Shown: positions 1 through 8,280, counted from the first letter of the stretch. The stretch: DNA of 48,933 nucleotides from Dorea sp. D27 (GCF_001185345.1 NZ_KQ236744.1:967089-1016021), one strand, 5' to 3'. Notes: a model not told the origin generated them from the letters alone. Made by a program: numbers and translations.

Positions 1-159
1 TCCTTTAAAGGCAGGTACCAGATTACGAAAGAGAATGTGATGGATGTTTTAAAAGAAGAAGTTGGGATAACCTTCACTAAGGTATTGGAAGATGCAGGAG
101 TATATAAATGTACGGAAGAAGGGAGAAAAGCCTTCCTCAGATTTATCCAGGCTTTATAA
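1..159 (+). CDS. C-terminal end of an unidentified protein (partial)
   Basis: An open frame enters from the left edge and ends with TAA at 157-159, giving the last 52 residues of a protein. The visible part is charged and mostly helical in character (KENVMDVLKEEVG, EEGRKAFLRFIQAL). It could be the end of a winged-helix or other small helical domain, but I do not recognise the family and assign no function. A copy of the dispersed palindromic repeat begins within ten bases of the stop codon. Confidence 0.5.
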   Translation, partial: SFKGRYQITKENVMDVLKEEVGITFTKVLEDAGVYKCTEEGRKAFLRFIQAL

Positions 160-166
160 ATGGGGG

Positions 167-382
167 GTTAGGTAAAGTGGGCGGCGTGCGGGGAGCCGGG
201 TGGCAGATGCTTCGATGCGTCCGAGGCTCCGACTATTTCACGTATCCCTAACCCTGCGGAATGCGCGCCGATAGCGGCTTGCATCCCGCAGGATAAGGGC
301 TACGGAAAGGATTCTCCGCCTCTCCCGCTTATACCTGCGCATCTCCCACCCGGCTCCCCGCCCGCTATCTACTTCACTTAAC
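167..382. repeat. MITE-like palindromic element (repeat copy A)
   Basis: Two imperfect inverted arms of 44 bases, 167-210 and 339-382, match at about 36 positions when one is reverse-complemented. The outer ends read GTTAGGTAAAGT and ACTTCACTTAAC. A nested inverted repeat (253-264 with 281-292, CCTGCGGAATGC against GCATCCCGCAGG) sits in the middle, so the whole 216 bases can fold into one long branched hairpin. There is no coding potential. The left half resembles the repeats at 1846-1973 and 48436-48533, including the shared core CGATGCGTCCG. Confidence 0.7.
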
Positions 383-401
383 AAGGGCGAGAGCGGTCGT
401 A

Positions 402-717
402 TAACGTTACTGGACAGCGGATGACCGATGGCTGCGTCAGTTAGATGGAAAATGATAGCAAGCTTAATGTATACAGCACATACAGTTTAGAACGTTGACT
501 ATTATCGCAGTCAAACTCTTGCAGCGAGGCGTGTACGCCGTTGCTGCAAGAAGAGCCGGGATCAGGCGGGAATGTTATCTCACATAACAGACCTGTACCT
601 GATACCGGCTCTTCCTCATTATAATTATAATTCCATTTCGCCGAAGGTTTTCACTCGCTCAGCCTTTTTATTTATATACCGGCACAGATAAATTCCTTCC
701 GACCGCCAGTAACGTTA
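402..717. repeat. Non-coding stretch with inverted repeats, possible second small element
   Basis: This gene-free stretch has a 12-base inverted pair at its ends (TAACGTTACTGG at 402-413, CCAGTAACGTTA at 706-717). Inside are two clear stem-loops: CTTGCAGC...GCTGCAAG around 520-552, and a larger one around 549-614 in which AAGAGCCGG pairs with CCGGCTCTT. I see no ORF of note. It may be a second small non-autonomous element inserted next to repeat copy D, or an intergenic region with transcription-terminating hairpins. Confidence 0.35.
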
Positions 718-739
718 CACAGCCCCCCCGCCCGTGCCA

Positions 740-788
740 GTAAAGTAGATGCCCCCTGCCTCCCCAGCGGCGCCCTAATTTACTTAAC
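740..788 (-). repeat. Dispersed repeat, copy D (minus orientation)
   Basis: Read on the minus strand this is a close match to the first 44 bases of the copies at 1846 and 48436; the shared block is CGCTGGGGAGGCAGGGGGC. It begins inside the last codons of the nuclease gene at 780-1640 and supplies that gene's TAA stop. It is truncated after about 49 bases, where the sequence changes to unrelated GC-rich DNA. Confidence 0.7.
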
Positions 789-1640
789 CCCCATTCCCTT
801 GATCAGCTCCTGAATGACTTCTTCGGTTTCTTCCAGGGCATCGGCGATTTCTTCAACAGATTTCCCTTTTTCAAGCTTCTTTTTGACTAGGTCTTTTAAC
901 TTATTCCGGGCACCTTCAGTGCGCCCTTCCTGCATTCCTTCTTTTCTTGCCTCTTCTTTCTCGTAATATTTCTCTTCCCATGCCTGCATATACTTCACCC
1001 CGACTTCTTCACTGTTCCGTACCTTCCGGACCCGGTCGTGGATACGGCGGATGCGTTCGCTCCCGGCATGCTCCGCCGCCTCGTCCGTCGTATGCTCCAC
1101 GTAGTGCAGGAATTCCGCCAGCTCCTGTGAGACCTCATCGTCATTCGTTCCACGGGTGTTCAGGAAAATCCGGGTTGCCCCATCTTCGAGGATGCATCCC
1201 GGCGCTTCCTCACACACGGCCCGGAAGGTGTACCGGTACTTCCCGCGGCCGAACAGGTCGAAAGGCGTGATCATGATGAGGTACGACTCGTTCAGCTGGC
1301 TGTAGTCCGGAATCCCGGGCTCCAGCAGGGAGATGTCCACGAGCGACTGGTAATAGCGGCTCCGCCTGGACAGGTCTGCCCTGCGCTGCTTCTGCATCTC
1401 CGTATTATAGACGGCCCTGTCCTCGTCCATGGAGAAGATGTCCAGACGGATAGAGCGTGCCTCCGGCGAGATCCGAAGCTCCTTCTCCGCCTCGTTCTGC
1501 GTAAGGAGCGGAACATCCCTGCCTAAGATGATTCCGAGCGCCTCCTGGTGGGCCAGCGGATCCTCCATCACTTCCTCGAATAGGAAACGGTCCGTAAGGT
1601 TCAGTTTGTTTAATGGTATCAGCTTTTGTCTTCTGTTCAT
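780..1640 (-). CDS. Rpn family recombination-promoting nuclease / PD-(D/E)XK transposase-like protein
   Basis: A 286-residue protein of the Rpn / PDDEXK_2 group, common in multiple copies in Lachnospiraceae and usually annotated as a PD-(D/E)XK nuclease family transposase. The N-terminus has the typical LTDRFLFEEVM block. The nuclease core has RLDIFS followed about 14 residues later by ExQ (NTEMQKQ), matching the D...ExK/Q catalytic pattern. The C-terminus is a charged helix with EGMQEGRTEGAR repeats. I chose the ATG at 1638-1640 because AAGGAG lies six bases upstream; the in-frame ATG at 1653-1655 has no ribosome binding site. Known family members are DNA endonucleases that stimulate recA-independent recombination. 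The flanking repeats suggest mobility of the locus, but this is inference. Confidence 0.85.
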   Translation of the reverse strand: MNRRQKLIPLNKLNLTDRFLFEEVMEDPLAHQEALGIILGRDVPLLTQNEAEKELRISPEARSIRLDIFSMDEDRAVYNTEMQKQRRADLSRRSRYYQSLVDISLLEPGIPDYSQLNESYLIMITPFDLFGRGKYRYTFRAVCEEAPGCILEDGATRIFLNTRGTNDDEVSQELAEFLHYVEHTTDEAAEHAGSERIRRIHDRVRKVRNSEEVGVKYMQAWEEKYYEKEEARKEGMQEGRTEGARNKLKDLVKKKLEKGKSVEEIADALEETEEVIQELIKGMGVK

Positions 1641-1845
1641 ATGGTTCTCCTTCATTTTATCATATCTTATCCACGGTTAACAGACGGAAAACAAAAGAAC
1701 GGCCCCCATAGGCATCCCTCCTTGCATGAAAGATTTGTTACAAACATCGGATAGGTACGGCGATCTGCCGTAGATGAACTAGATAAATCAGAATGTTTGA
1801 TTTGTGCTCATATGATATCACACATCGCCGTTTTGTTCAATGGGG

Positions 1846-1973
1846 GTTTAGTAAACTGGGACGCCACTGGGGAGGCAGGGGGCATCTGCTCCGATGCGTC
1901 CGGGAACTGCGACGCTCACACAGATTCCTAAGCTTGTGGAATGTTGGCCGATTGCGGCTCCCTGTCCGCAGCT
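1846..1973 (+). repeat. Dispersed repeat, copy B
   Basis: About 128 bases matching copy C (48436-48533) over almost all of the latter, and matching the left two thirds of copy A. Shared blocks include GGGGAGGCAGGGGGCATCTG, CGATGCGTCCG and CACAGATTCCTAAG. It points away from the nuclease gene and lies about 110 bases upstream of the glycosyltransferase gene at 2085. The rest of the gap 1656-2084 has no coding potential that I can support. Confidence 0.75.
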
Positions 1974-2084
1974 CCTATACTTAAGGAAAACTACATCCAT
2001 TCTTTCCTTTATATTTAGAAATCTATTTAGGAGTTCTTTAGATTTGCAGATTAAGATATAAGTAATCGGAAAGGGGATGGAGAT

Positions 2085-3167
2085 ATGAACGTATTGATAT
2101 TAAGCAGCCAGTTTGGGATGGGTCATCAGATGGCGGCGAGGGCAATCGGTGAAGAGATTAAGAAGCAGGATAAGGAGGCCAGGGTTACGGAACTGGATCT
2201 GCTCACATACTTTTATCCACGGGCAAGCCGATATATTTTTAAATTATTCCAAATGCTCGTTGAGCACTGTTATGGGATATATAACATGGTATACAAATTT
2301 TCGGGAAAGTTGAAGGTTGACATCAAGCCGACAGGAATCACAGCCTACAAGAAGCTGCAGAGATTGATAGATGAGCATGAACCGGACATGATTGTATGTA
2401 CGCTTCCGCTTTGTGCCAAGTCGATTGCTTCTTATATCGAGAAGACGGGATGCCACATTCCGCTTGTCACCTGTATCACTGACATCAGCATACATCCGGA
2501 GTGGATTACTGCACAGACAGACGTCTATCTTGTGCCGACGCAGGAGGTGAAGGATAATCTCGTACAGAGAGGTACAGGACCTGACAATATATTTGTGACA
2601 GGAATACCAGTCAGACAGCAGTTTCTAAGAGCGACAGAAAACAAGAGCGATAAGGTGAAGAAGGTGCTGATTATGGGAGGCGGACTCGGCATCATTCCGA
2701 ATCTGGGTGAGCTTATCGATATGCTGCATCGCGCCCCGGGCGTATCAGCGACAATCATAACAGGAAAGAACCATAAGGCATATGAAGAGTGGCACGGAAG
2801 ATACGAAGACATAGAGGTGCTCGGATATACGGAACATATCAGCACCTATGTAAAAGCGGCAGACCTGGTTATCACGAAAGCTGGAGGGATTACATTATTT
2901 GAGCTTATCCACTGTGAAGTACCGCTATTTGTCATCCACCCGTTTCTGGAGCAGGAAGTGAACAATGCAAAATACGCAGAGGAGCATGGAATTGCCAGGG
3001 TCATCTGGGATAAGTCTGCGGATTTTACAAATGTATTGAAAGAGTTCCTCTCTGACAGCTGGCAGTGGCAACAGATGAAAGGCAATATGCACATGGTAAA
3101 GCAGGAAATTATGAAGTGCAGCGTGGAAGAAGCGATGCAGACTGTAAAAGAAAGGATGATAGCGTGA
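2085..3167 (+). CDS. MGDG-synthase-like glycosyltransferase (GT28)
   Basis: A 360-residue processive-type glycolipid glycosyltransferase. The N-terminal third matches the MGDG synthase domain (SSQFGMGHQMAARAI at about residues 7-21). The C-terminal half is a GT28 nucleotide-sugar-binding domain with VITKAGGITLFELI near residue 260. Relatives (UgtP/YpfP, plant MGD) transfer glucose or galactose from a UDP-sugar to diacylglycerol at the inner membrane face; the sugar used here cannot be read from sequence. The ATG at 2085 follows AAGGGGATGGAG. The stop overlaps the next gene's start (TGATG), and the gene heads a three-gene glycolipid or envelope operon. Confidence 0.85.
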   Translation: MNVLILSSQFGMGHQMAARAIGEEIKKQDKEARVTELDLLTYFYPRASRYIFKLFQMLVEHCYGIYNMVYKFSGKLKVDIKPTGITAYKKLQRLIDEHEPDMIVCTLPLCAKSIASYIEKTGCHIPLVTCITDISIHPEWITAQTDVYLVPTQEVKDNLVQRGTGPDNIFVTGIPVRQQFLRATENKSDKVKKVLIMGGGLGIIPNLGELIDMLHRAPGVSATIITGKNHKAYEEWHGRYEDIEVLGYTEHISTYVKAADLVITKAGGITLFELIHCEVPLFVIHPFLEQEVNNAKYAEEHGIARVIWDKSADFTNVLKEFLSDSWQWQQMKGNMHMVKQEIMKCSVEEAMQTVKERMIA

Positions 3168-3850
3168 TGTGGATACTGGCGGCAGCAGCCTTGCTCATCG
3201 TTCTCTGTTACAGCGTGGTTCCATCGTTTGCACTTAGATATCTGCAGACGGCAAAGAGGAAAAAGGCAGGGAGAGAGAAGGTCCTTTATCTGACTTTTGA
3301 TGACGGGCCGGGCGGCAAAGACACAGAAGACCTTCTGGACCTTCTGAAGGAATATGGCATCAAGGCTTCTTTCTTCACAGTAGCCGCGTTTGCAAAGCAA
3401 TATCCCGAACTTATCGTGCGGATGAAGGAAGAAGGGCATCTTATAGGAATACATTCGGTGCACCATAATAATGCATTGTTTCGGGGAAATAAGTTTACGT
3501 ATTCGGATATGGCAGAATCAATGTTCACATTAAAAAAGCTCGGCTGCGATGTGGCATATTACCGTCCGCCGTGGGGACATCTCAACCTGTTTACGATCGG
3601 CTGGATAAAAAGGCTGAACCTTCACCTTCTTTTCTGGGATGTCATGGCCCGGGACTGGTCGGATAAGGAGACGCCGGACACAATCTGTTCCAAACTTATG
3701 CACAGGGTATTTCCGGGGGCGGTCATCTGCCTGCATGACGGAAGGGGGGCTGCAGGGGCTCCCGCCAGGACGGTTGAGGCGCTGAAGATGACGATACCGA
3801 TGCTGATGGAAAAAGGATATCGATTTAAGAGGGTGGACGAGGATGAATAA
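3167..3850 (+). CDS. Polysaccharide deacetylase (NodB-homology, CE4)
   Basis: A 227-residue membrane-anchored CE4 deacetylase. The N-terminal hydrophobic segment (residues 2-24) is a signal anchor, so the catalytic domain should face outside. Motifs appear in order: TFDDGP (motif 1, catalytic Asp and metal Asp), HSVHH (motif 2, two metal His), RPPWG (motif 3) and LHDG (motif 5). Relatives remove N-acetyl groups from peptidoglycan or other glycans. The start at 3167 is chosen because it overlaps the upstream stop; a frame extension to 3065 lies wholly inside the upstream gene. The gene overlaps the following flippase-like gene by eight bases. Confidence 0.87.
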   Translation: MWILAAAALLIVLCYSVVPSFALRYLQTAKRKKAGREKVLYLTFDDGPGGKDTEDLLDLLKEYGIKASFFTVAAFAKQYPELIVRMKEEGHLIGIHSVHHNNALFRGNKFTYSDMAESMFTLKKLGCDVAYYRPPWGHLNLFTIGWIKRLNLHLLFWDVMARDWSDKETPDTICSKLMHRVFPGAVICLHDGRGAAGAPARTVEALKMTIPMLMEKGYRFKRVDEDE

Positions 3851-4877
3851 TACGATGACAATTCAAAAAACGGGAAAGCAGATACTGGTATTTCTTTTGT
3901 TTCTCTTCCTTCTCTTTTTCTGCCTGATGAAAGGAAAGGATGTCGGACAGATAGTAGAGATAGCCGTGTCAGCTTCCTTCCCATCTATTGTACTGGGGCT
4001 TTTGATGGCCGGAACCTTCCACGTTTCCGAGGGGCTGAATCTGAGGATACTGCTTCGGGCGATGGGACACCCTGTGTCTTTAGCCCAGGGGATGAAGTAC
4101 GCTTATACCGGCTTCTTTTTCAGTTCGATTACACCATCCTCCACGGGAGGGCAGCCGATGCAGCTGTATATGATGAAGAAGGATAACATTGAACTGTCCC
4201 ACGGTTCACTTGCGCTGCTTATGGAACTGGCAGGGTTCCAGGCGGTCGTGTTTATATTTGAAATACTGGCGGCCATACTTGTTCCCGCCATGGGAATCGA
4301 GATGCCGTTATCGGTAAAGGTTCTCGCCGTCGCCGGCTTCCTGATGAACGCAGTTTTTGTTCTGTTCCTCCTTACGGTCATATTTTCTGAGAAGATGGGG
4401 AAGAAACTGTCAGGGCTGGCGGAGCGGCTCATACCGAAGATTCCTTTCATAAAGGAAGAGAAAAAGCAGGAATGGATTGTAAAGACGGAAGCAGGCTTTG
4501 AAGAGTTCCATGCATGCGCCCACATGATGAAACGGCATAAAAAGGACATCGTAAAGATGCTTATGATCAGCACGGTTCAGATTGTGTGCTGGTTTGGTGT
4601 CCCGTATATGGTATATCTGGCGCTTGGATACCATGGCGTCCCGTTCCTCCACCTCTTTCTCCTGCAGGTGCTCGTCTATATGGCTGGAGCATTGCTGCCG
4701 CTTCCGGGAGCGATGGGGATAAGCGAGTTTGCTTTCATTCAGCTCTTCGGAGGCATATACAGCGGCAGCTCGATGACAGCAGCCGTGCTGCTGAGCCGTG
4801 GCATCAGCTTCTACTTCCTGCTTGCATGGAGCGGGCTGATGCTCATACTAATCTACGCGGTGAAAAAGAGAAGATGA
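3843..4877 (+). CDS. YbhN/AglD-like flippase-domain membrane protein (LPG synthase TM region, UPF0104)
   Basis: A 344-residue integral membrane protein with about eight hydrophobic segments, matching the lysylphosphatidylglycerol synthase transmembrane-region family (PF03706). Typical family signatures are present: FFFSSITPSSTGGQP at about residues 90-104 and GALLPLPGAMGISEFAF near 285-301. The C-terminal aminoacyltransferase domain of MprF is absent. Proteins of this form are thought to move or modify lipid-linked molecules. Position at the end of the glycosyltransferase-deacetylase operon suggests handling of the glycolipid made by the first gene, which is inference. Confidence 0.8.
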   Translation: MNNTMTIQKTGKQILVFLLFLFLLFFCLMKGKDVGQIVEIAVSASFPSIVLGLLMAGTFHVSEGLNLRILLRAMGHPVSLAQGMKYAYTGFFFSSITPSSTGGQPMQLYMMKKDNIELSHGSLALLMELAGFQAVVFIFEILAAILVPAMGIEMPLSVKVLAVAGFLMNAVFVLFLLTVIFSEKMGKKLSGLAERLIPKIPFIKEEKKQEWIVKTEAGFEEFHACAHMMKRHKKDIVKMLMISTVQIVCWFGVPYMVYLALGYHGVPFLHLFLLQVLVYMAGALLPLPGAMGISEFAFIQLFGGIYSGSSMTAAVLLSRGISFYFLLAWSGLMLILIYAVKKRR

Positions 4878-4962
4878 TACGATAAAGCAAGACCTTCCGG
4901 TTTTCTTAAGAAAATTTATAAACATTTCCACCTTTCGACACATTCGATTCACAATCCTCTGG

Positions 4963-5114
4963 TATAATAAATACATCAAATAAAGAAGACGGCGGTTGTA
5001 CTGATGAAGCAGTATGGCTGCCGGACTTCGCCTAACAATAATATCAAGTTCATAATATCTTTTTACATAAAACGGGGAAAGGCTCATGTGTAGATGAGCG
5101 TTCCCCGTTATTTT
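4963..5114 (+). ncRNA. Candidate structured small RNA or orphan leader with terminator
   Basis: The gene-free stretch 4878-5287 holds an extended -10 (TGGTATAAT, hexamer 4963-4968). It is followed by a hairpin at 4991-5022 whose 13-base arms pair completely if G-U pairs are allowed (loop ATGAAG), then a terminator-like stem-loop at 5071-5109 (AACGGGGA...TCCCCGTT with an inner GCTCAT/ATGAGC stem). This would give a transcript of about 140 bases. It matches no riboswitch or RNA class that I can name. The next gene starts 174 bases beyond the terminator, so this could be either an sRNA or a terminated leader. Confidence 0.4.
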
Positions 5115-5287
5115 CCGGTTGTTTAATTCATTCATTACGGTGAGAGAGTCAGCTGGAAGATAACAAGGCTGTCCATAGAGACTTGAAATGGGGAAAGCGG
5201 CACTTCTTTACATCTAATTCAGATTCATGTAAAATGGAAATATCAGACAGGAACGACAGTCCAGATGGGATATCGAAGGAGGAAAAA

Positions 5288-6409
5288 ATGGAAAAATCAA
5301 AAGTATTTTATACGGACTTTAAGGCCACGGCTAATGAAAACCTGCTCCAGAAGCTGAGGCGTCTTTGTATTACCGCAGGAATGAAAGAGATAGATTTTGA
5401 GGATAAGTACGCGGCAATCAAGATACACTTCGGAGAATATGGCAATCTCGCATTCCTGCGTCCGAACTATGCAAAAGTGGTGGCAGATATCGTTAAGGAA
5501 CAGGGGGGCAAGCCATTTCTGACCGACTGCAATACGCTCTATGTCGGCAGCAGAAAGAATGCCCTGGACCACATAGATACGGCATATGCCAACGGATTTT
5601 CACCGTTTTCCACCGGATGCCATGTTCTGATCGCTGATGGGCTGAAAGGCACCGACGAGGCACTCGTGCCGATAGACGGGGAATATGTCAGGGAGGCGAA
5701 GATTGGGCAGGCAGTTATGGATGCGGACATCTTTATCACGCTGACCCATTTCAAGGGCCATGAGAGTACCGGGTTTGGGGGAGCACTGAAGAACATAGGC
5801 ATGGGCTGCGGCTCACGTGCGGGGAAGATGGAGATGCACAATCAGGGCAAGCCTGCCGTGGATCAGGAGCGCTGCATCGGCTGCAGGGCCTGCCAGAAGA
5901 TCTGCGCCCACGACGCGCCGGTTATCACGGAAGGCAAAGCATACATAGATATGGACAAGTGTGTCGGGTGCGGACGCTGCATCGGTGCCTGCCCAAAGGA
6001 TGCCGTACATCCTACCGAGAGCAATTCCAATGATGTTCTGAACTGCAAGATAGCAGAGTACAGCAAGGCAGTCTGTCAGGGCAGGCCATGTTTCCACATC
6101 TCACTTATCTGCGATGTGTCGCCAAACTGCGACTGCCACTCGGAGAATGATGTGCCTATTATCCCAAACGTGGGGATGCTGGCCTCTTATGATCCGGTGG
6201 CGCTTGATGTGGCCTGTGCCGACTTGTGCAACAGCCAGCCTGTGCTCCAGAACGGCAGCGTGCTTCATGAGAACTGCAAAGGATGCCGGGAGGAAGGCCA
6301 CCAGGATCATTTCCATATGACACACCCTGATACGAACTGGAAGACGGGAGTGGCCCATGCCGTAAAGATTGGGCTTGGCCGGGAAGAATACGAATTGATA
6401 GAGATATAA
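5288..6409 (+). CDS. DUF362 protein with two 4Fe-4S ferredoxin motifs
   Basis: A 373-residue protein with a DUF362 domain split around a bacterial ferredoxin insert. The DUF362 part includes IKIHFGEYGN and THFKGHESTGFGGALKNIG. The insert has CIGCRACQKICAHDAP near residue 195 and CVGCGRCIGACPKDA near residue 224, which bind two 4Fe-4S clusters. The C-terminal half has more cysteines (CDVSPNCDCH, CKGCREEGH). The family is widespread in anaerobes and its reaction is unknown. The ATG at 5288 is preceded by GGAGGAAAAA; an upstream extension to 5183 lacks such a site. Confidence 0.85.
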   Translation: MEKSKVFYTDFKATANENLLQKLRRLCITAGMKEIDFEDKYAAIKIHFGEYGNLAFLRPNYAKVVADIVKEQGGKPFLTDCNTLYVGSRKNALDHIDTAYANGFSPFSTGCHVLIADGLKGTDEALVPIDGEYVREAKIGQAVMDADIFITLTHFKGHESTGFGGALKNIGMGCGSRAGKMEMHNQGKPAVDQERCIGCRACQKICAHDAPVITEGKAYIDMDKCVGCGRCIGACPKDAVHPTESNSNDVLNCKIAEYSKAVCQGRPCFHISLICDVSPNCDCHSENDVPIIPNVGMLASYDPVALDVACADLCNSQPVLQNGSVLHENCKGCREEGHQDHFHMTHPDTNWKTGVAHAVKIGLGREEYELIEI

Positions 6410-6449
6410 GCTCCCAGTGAATTTGAAATCATAGAAAGCCGAAAGGCAG

Positions 6450-6479
6450 TTGCTATTTTTTTAGTGTTCATGCTACACT
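6450..6479 (+). promoter_or_regulatory. Sigma-A-like promoter of the PurF-like gene
   Basis: TTGCTA (6450-6455), an 18-base spacer and TACACT (6474-6479) lie about 55 bases before the PurF-like start codon. Confidence 0.5.
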
Positions 6480-6533
6480 ATAGAAGGTTGAACAGGAGTA
6501 TTTATTTCGTTTAGAGAAAAGGAGAATTATATA

Positions 6534-7946
6534 ATGGGTGGTTTTTTTGGCGTGGCATCCAAGACTGATTGTACATTGGAGCTTTTTTATGGTGTAGATT
6601 ACCATTCCCATCTCGGTACGAGAAGAGGCGGGATGGCGACATATGGGGAGAGCGGATTCAACCGTGCGATACATAACATAGAGAATTCCCCGTTCCGTAC
6701 GAAGTTTGAACGGGATGTGGATGAGATGGAAGGAAACCTTGGAATCGGCTGTATCTCCGATTTTGAGCCTCAGCCGCTCTTGATACAGTCTCATCTGGGC
6801 AGTTTTGCGATTACAACGGTAGGTAAGATCAACAATCTGGACAGGCTTCTTAAGCTGGTGTACGAGGACGGGCATACGCATTTCCAGGAGATGAGCGGAG
6901 GCAAGGTCAATGCTACAGAGCTGATAGCATCGCTGATCTGCAAGAAATCTTCCATCGTGGAGGGCATCCGGTATGTGCAGGAGATTATAGACGGGTCCAT
7001 GACGCTGCTCCTGATGACAAAGGACGGCCTGTATGCCGCCAGGGACCGGTTTGGAAGGACGCCTCTTGTAGTAGGTCATAAGACGGACGCGTTCTGCGTA
7101 TCATTTGAAAGCTTCGCGTATATCAACCTGGGCTATACAGATTATAAAGAACTGGGACCGGCGGAAATCGTATTCATTACTCCGGAGGGGGTGGAGACGG
7201 TAGGGGCACCCCAGGAGGAGATGAAGATCTGTTCCTTCCTCTGGGTATACTACGGATATCCGACTTCGGCTTACGAAGGGGTAAATGTCGAGGAAATGCG
7301 TTATAAATGCGGCAGCATGCTAGCTAAGCGTGACGGCGGGTCGGTTCACCCGGATGTGGTGGCGGGTGTGCCGGACTCAGGCATCGCGCATGCAATCGGT
7401 TATGCCAATGAATCTGGAATACCGTATGCCAGACCATTTATCAAATATACGCCTACGTGGCCGAGGTCTTTCATGCCGCAGAATCAGAGCCAGCGCAATC
7501 TGATTGCGAGGATGAAGCTCATACCGGTTCAGGCTTTGATTGAGAACAAGAAGCTGCTCCTCATCGATGATTCGATAGTGAGAGGAACGCAGCTGCGGGA
7601 AACGACGGAGTTCCTGTACCACAGCGGAGCCAGGGAAGTACATGTCCGTCCTGCATGCCCTCCGCTGCTATACGGCTGCAAGTATCTGAACTTTTCACGT
7701 TCAAAGACAGAGATGGAGCTGATTACAAGAAGAGTAATCAAGGAGAGGGAAGGAGAAGACTGCCCGCAGGATGTGCTGGATGAATACGCCAATCCATGCA
7801 GCTGCAGATATGCAGAGATGGTAGAGGCCATCCGCAGGCAGCAGAACTTTACCACGCTGCGCTACCACAGGCTTGACGACCTGACGGCTTCTATCGGCAT
7901 AGAGCCTTGCAAGCTGTGTACTTACTGCTTTGACGGAAAGGAGTAG
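6534..7946 (+). CDS. PurF-like amidophosphoribosyltransferase paralogue without the N-terminal nucleophile Cys
   Basis: A 470-residue protein with the class II glutamine amidotransferase (Ntn) domain followed by a phosphoribosyltransferase domain. True PurF matures to an N-terminal CGVFGI; here the start reads MGGFFGVAS with Gly at the nucleophile position, so ammonia release from glutamine by the normal mechanism is not expected. The PRPP loop is intact (LLLIDDSIVRGTQ, about residues 340-352), as is PDSGIAHAIGYA. Cysteines matching the Fe-S ligands of B. subtilis PurF remain (KICSF, CKLCTYC at the end). It stands alone, not in a purine operon. It could be an ammonia-using PRPP amidotransferase, a regulator, or an enzyme with another substrate. 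Confidence 0.8.
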   Translation: MGGFFGVASKTDCTLELFYGVDYHSHLGTRRGGMATYGESGFNRAIHNIENSPFRTKFERDVDEMEGNLGIGCISDFEPQPLLIQSHLGSFAITTVGKINNLDRLLKLVYEDGHTHFQEMSGGKVNATELIASLICKKSSIVEGIRYVQEIIDGSMTLLLMTKDGLYAARDRFGRTPLVVGHKTDAFCVSFESFAYINLGYTDYKELGPAEIVFITPEGVETVGAPQEEMKICSFLWVYYGYPTSAYEGVNVEEMRYKCGSMLAKRDGGSVHPDVVAGVPDSGIAHAIGYANESGIPYARPFIKYTPTWPRSFMPQNQSQRNLIARMKLIPVQALIENKKLLLIDDSIVRGTQLRETTEFLYHSGAREVHVRPACPPLLYGCKYLNFSRSKTEMELITRRVIKEREGEDCPQDVLDEYANPCSCRYAEMVEAIRRQQNFTTLRYHRLDDLTASIGIEPCKLCTYCFDGKE

Positions 7947-8006
7947 CCGGGTTCTGAGAATGACAAGCTGTTTAGAGTCACCATTTATGAATTTGCAGAC
8001 AGACTG

Positions 8007-8136
8007 TTGAAAAAAGAATACCTTTTATTTAAAATGATTGTGATGTCAAATATTGAGGGACGTTTCCTTGAAAGAAGGTAGCATTATTGAAGGGGCACAG
8101 ACAGGAAAATAATAAATATTTTCCTGTCTTTTTTTT
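8007..8136 (+). ncRNA. Candidate short intergenic RNA with strong terminator
   Basis: Between the PurF-like gene and the Spo0A-like gene lie TTGAAA (8007-8012), exactly 17 bases, and TAAAAT (8030-8035). About 60 bases downstream is an intrinsic terminator: a 13-bp stem (8099-8111 with 8117-8129) with a five-base loop followed by eight T. Transcription would give an RNA of about 95 bases with no start codon and no long frame. The terminator could alternatively serve read-through from the PurF-like gene. I recognise no RNA family. Confidence 0.35.
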
Positions 8137-8137
8137 G
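8099..8137 (+). terminator. Intrinsic terminator
   Basis: Perfect 13-bp inverted repeat AGACAGGAAAATA / TATTTTCCTGTCT followed by a run of T at 8130-8137. Confidence 0.85.
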
Positions 8138-8199
8138 GATTTTCGAATATAGGTACATAAATACAAAGTAACTTATTCGTTTGCCCGGATATTACAATT

Positions 8200-8256
8200 T
8201 GTGACAAATTTTGTCGTGTCAATTTTCTTGATGGGTATATTTACCAGTGATAATAT
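8200..8256 (+). promoter_or_regulatory. Promoter with 0A-box-like sites upstream of the Spo0A-domain gene
   Basis: TTGATG (8228-8233), 17 bases and an extended -10 TGATAATAT (hexamer TAATAT 8251-8256) precede the gene at 8281. Just upstream are two sequences resembling the Spo0A box TTTGTCRAA: TTTGTCACA on the minus strand (8200-8208, eight of nine) and TTTGTCGTG on the plus strand (8210-8218, seven of nine), arranged divergently. Binding by Spo0A or by the encoded protein is inference. Confidence 0.45.
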
Positions 8257-8280
8257 TAGGAAGTAAAGGTGGTGTAGTAA

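Noticed and set aside
947..1270. Plus-strand protein opposite the nuclease gene
   Set aside because: Pro/Arg/His-rich composition typical of the reverse strand of a GC-rich gene; no ribosome site.
3065..3166. N-terminal extension of the polysaccharide deacetylase
   Set aside because: It lies inside the glycosyltransferase gene in another frame and has no ribosome site; the TGATG junction at 3165-3169 is the natural start.
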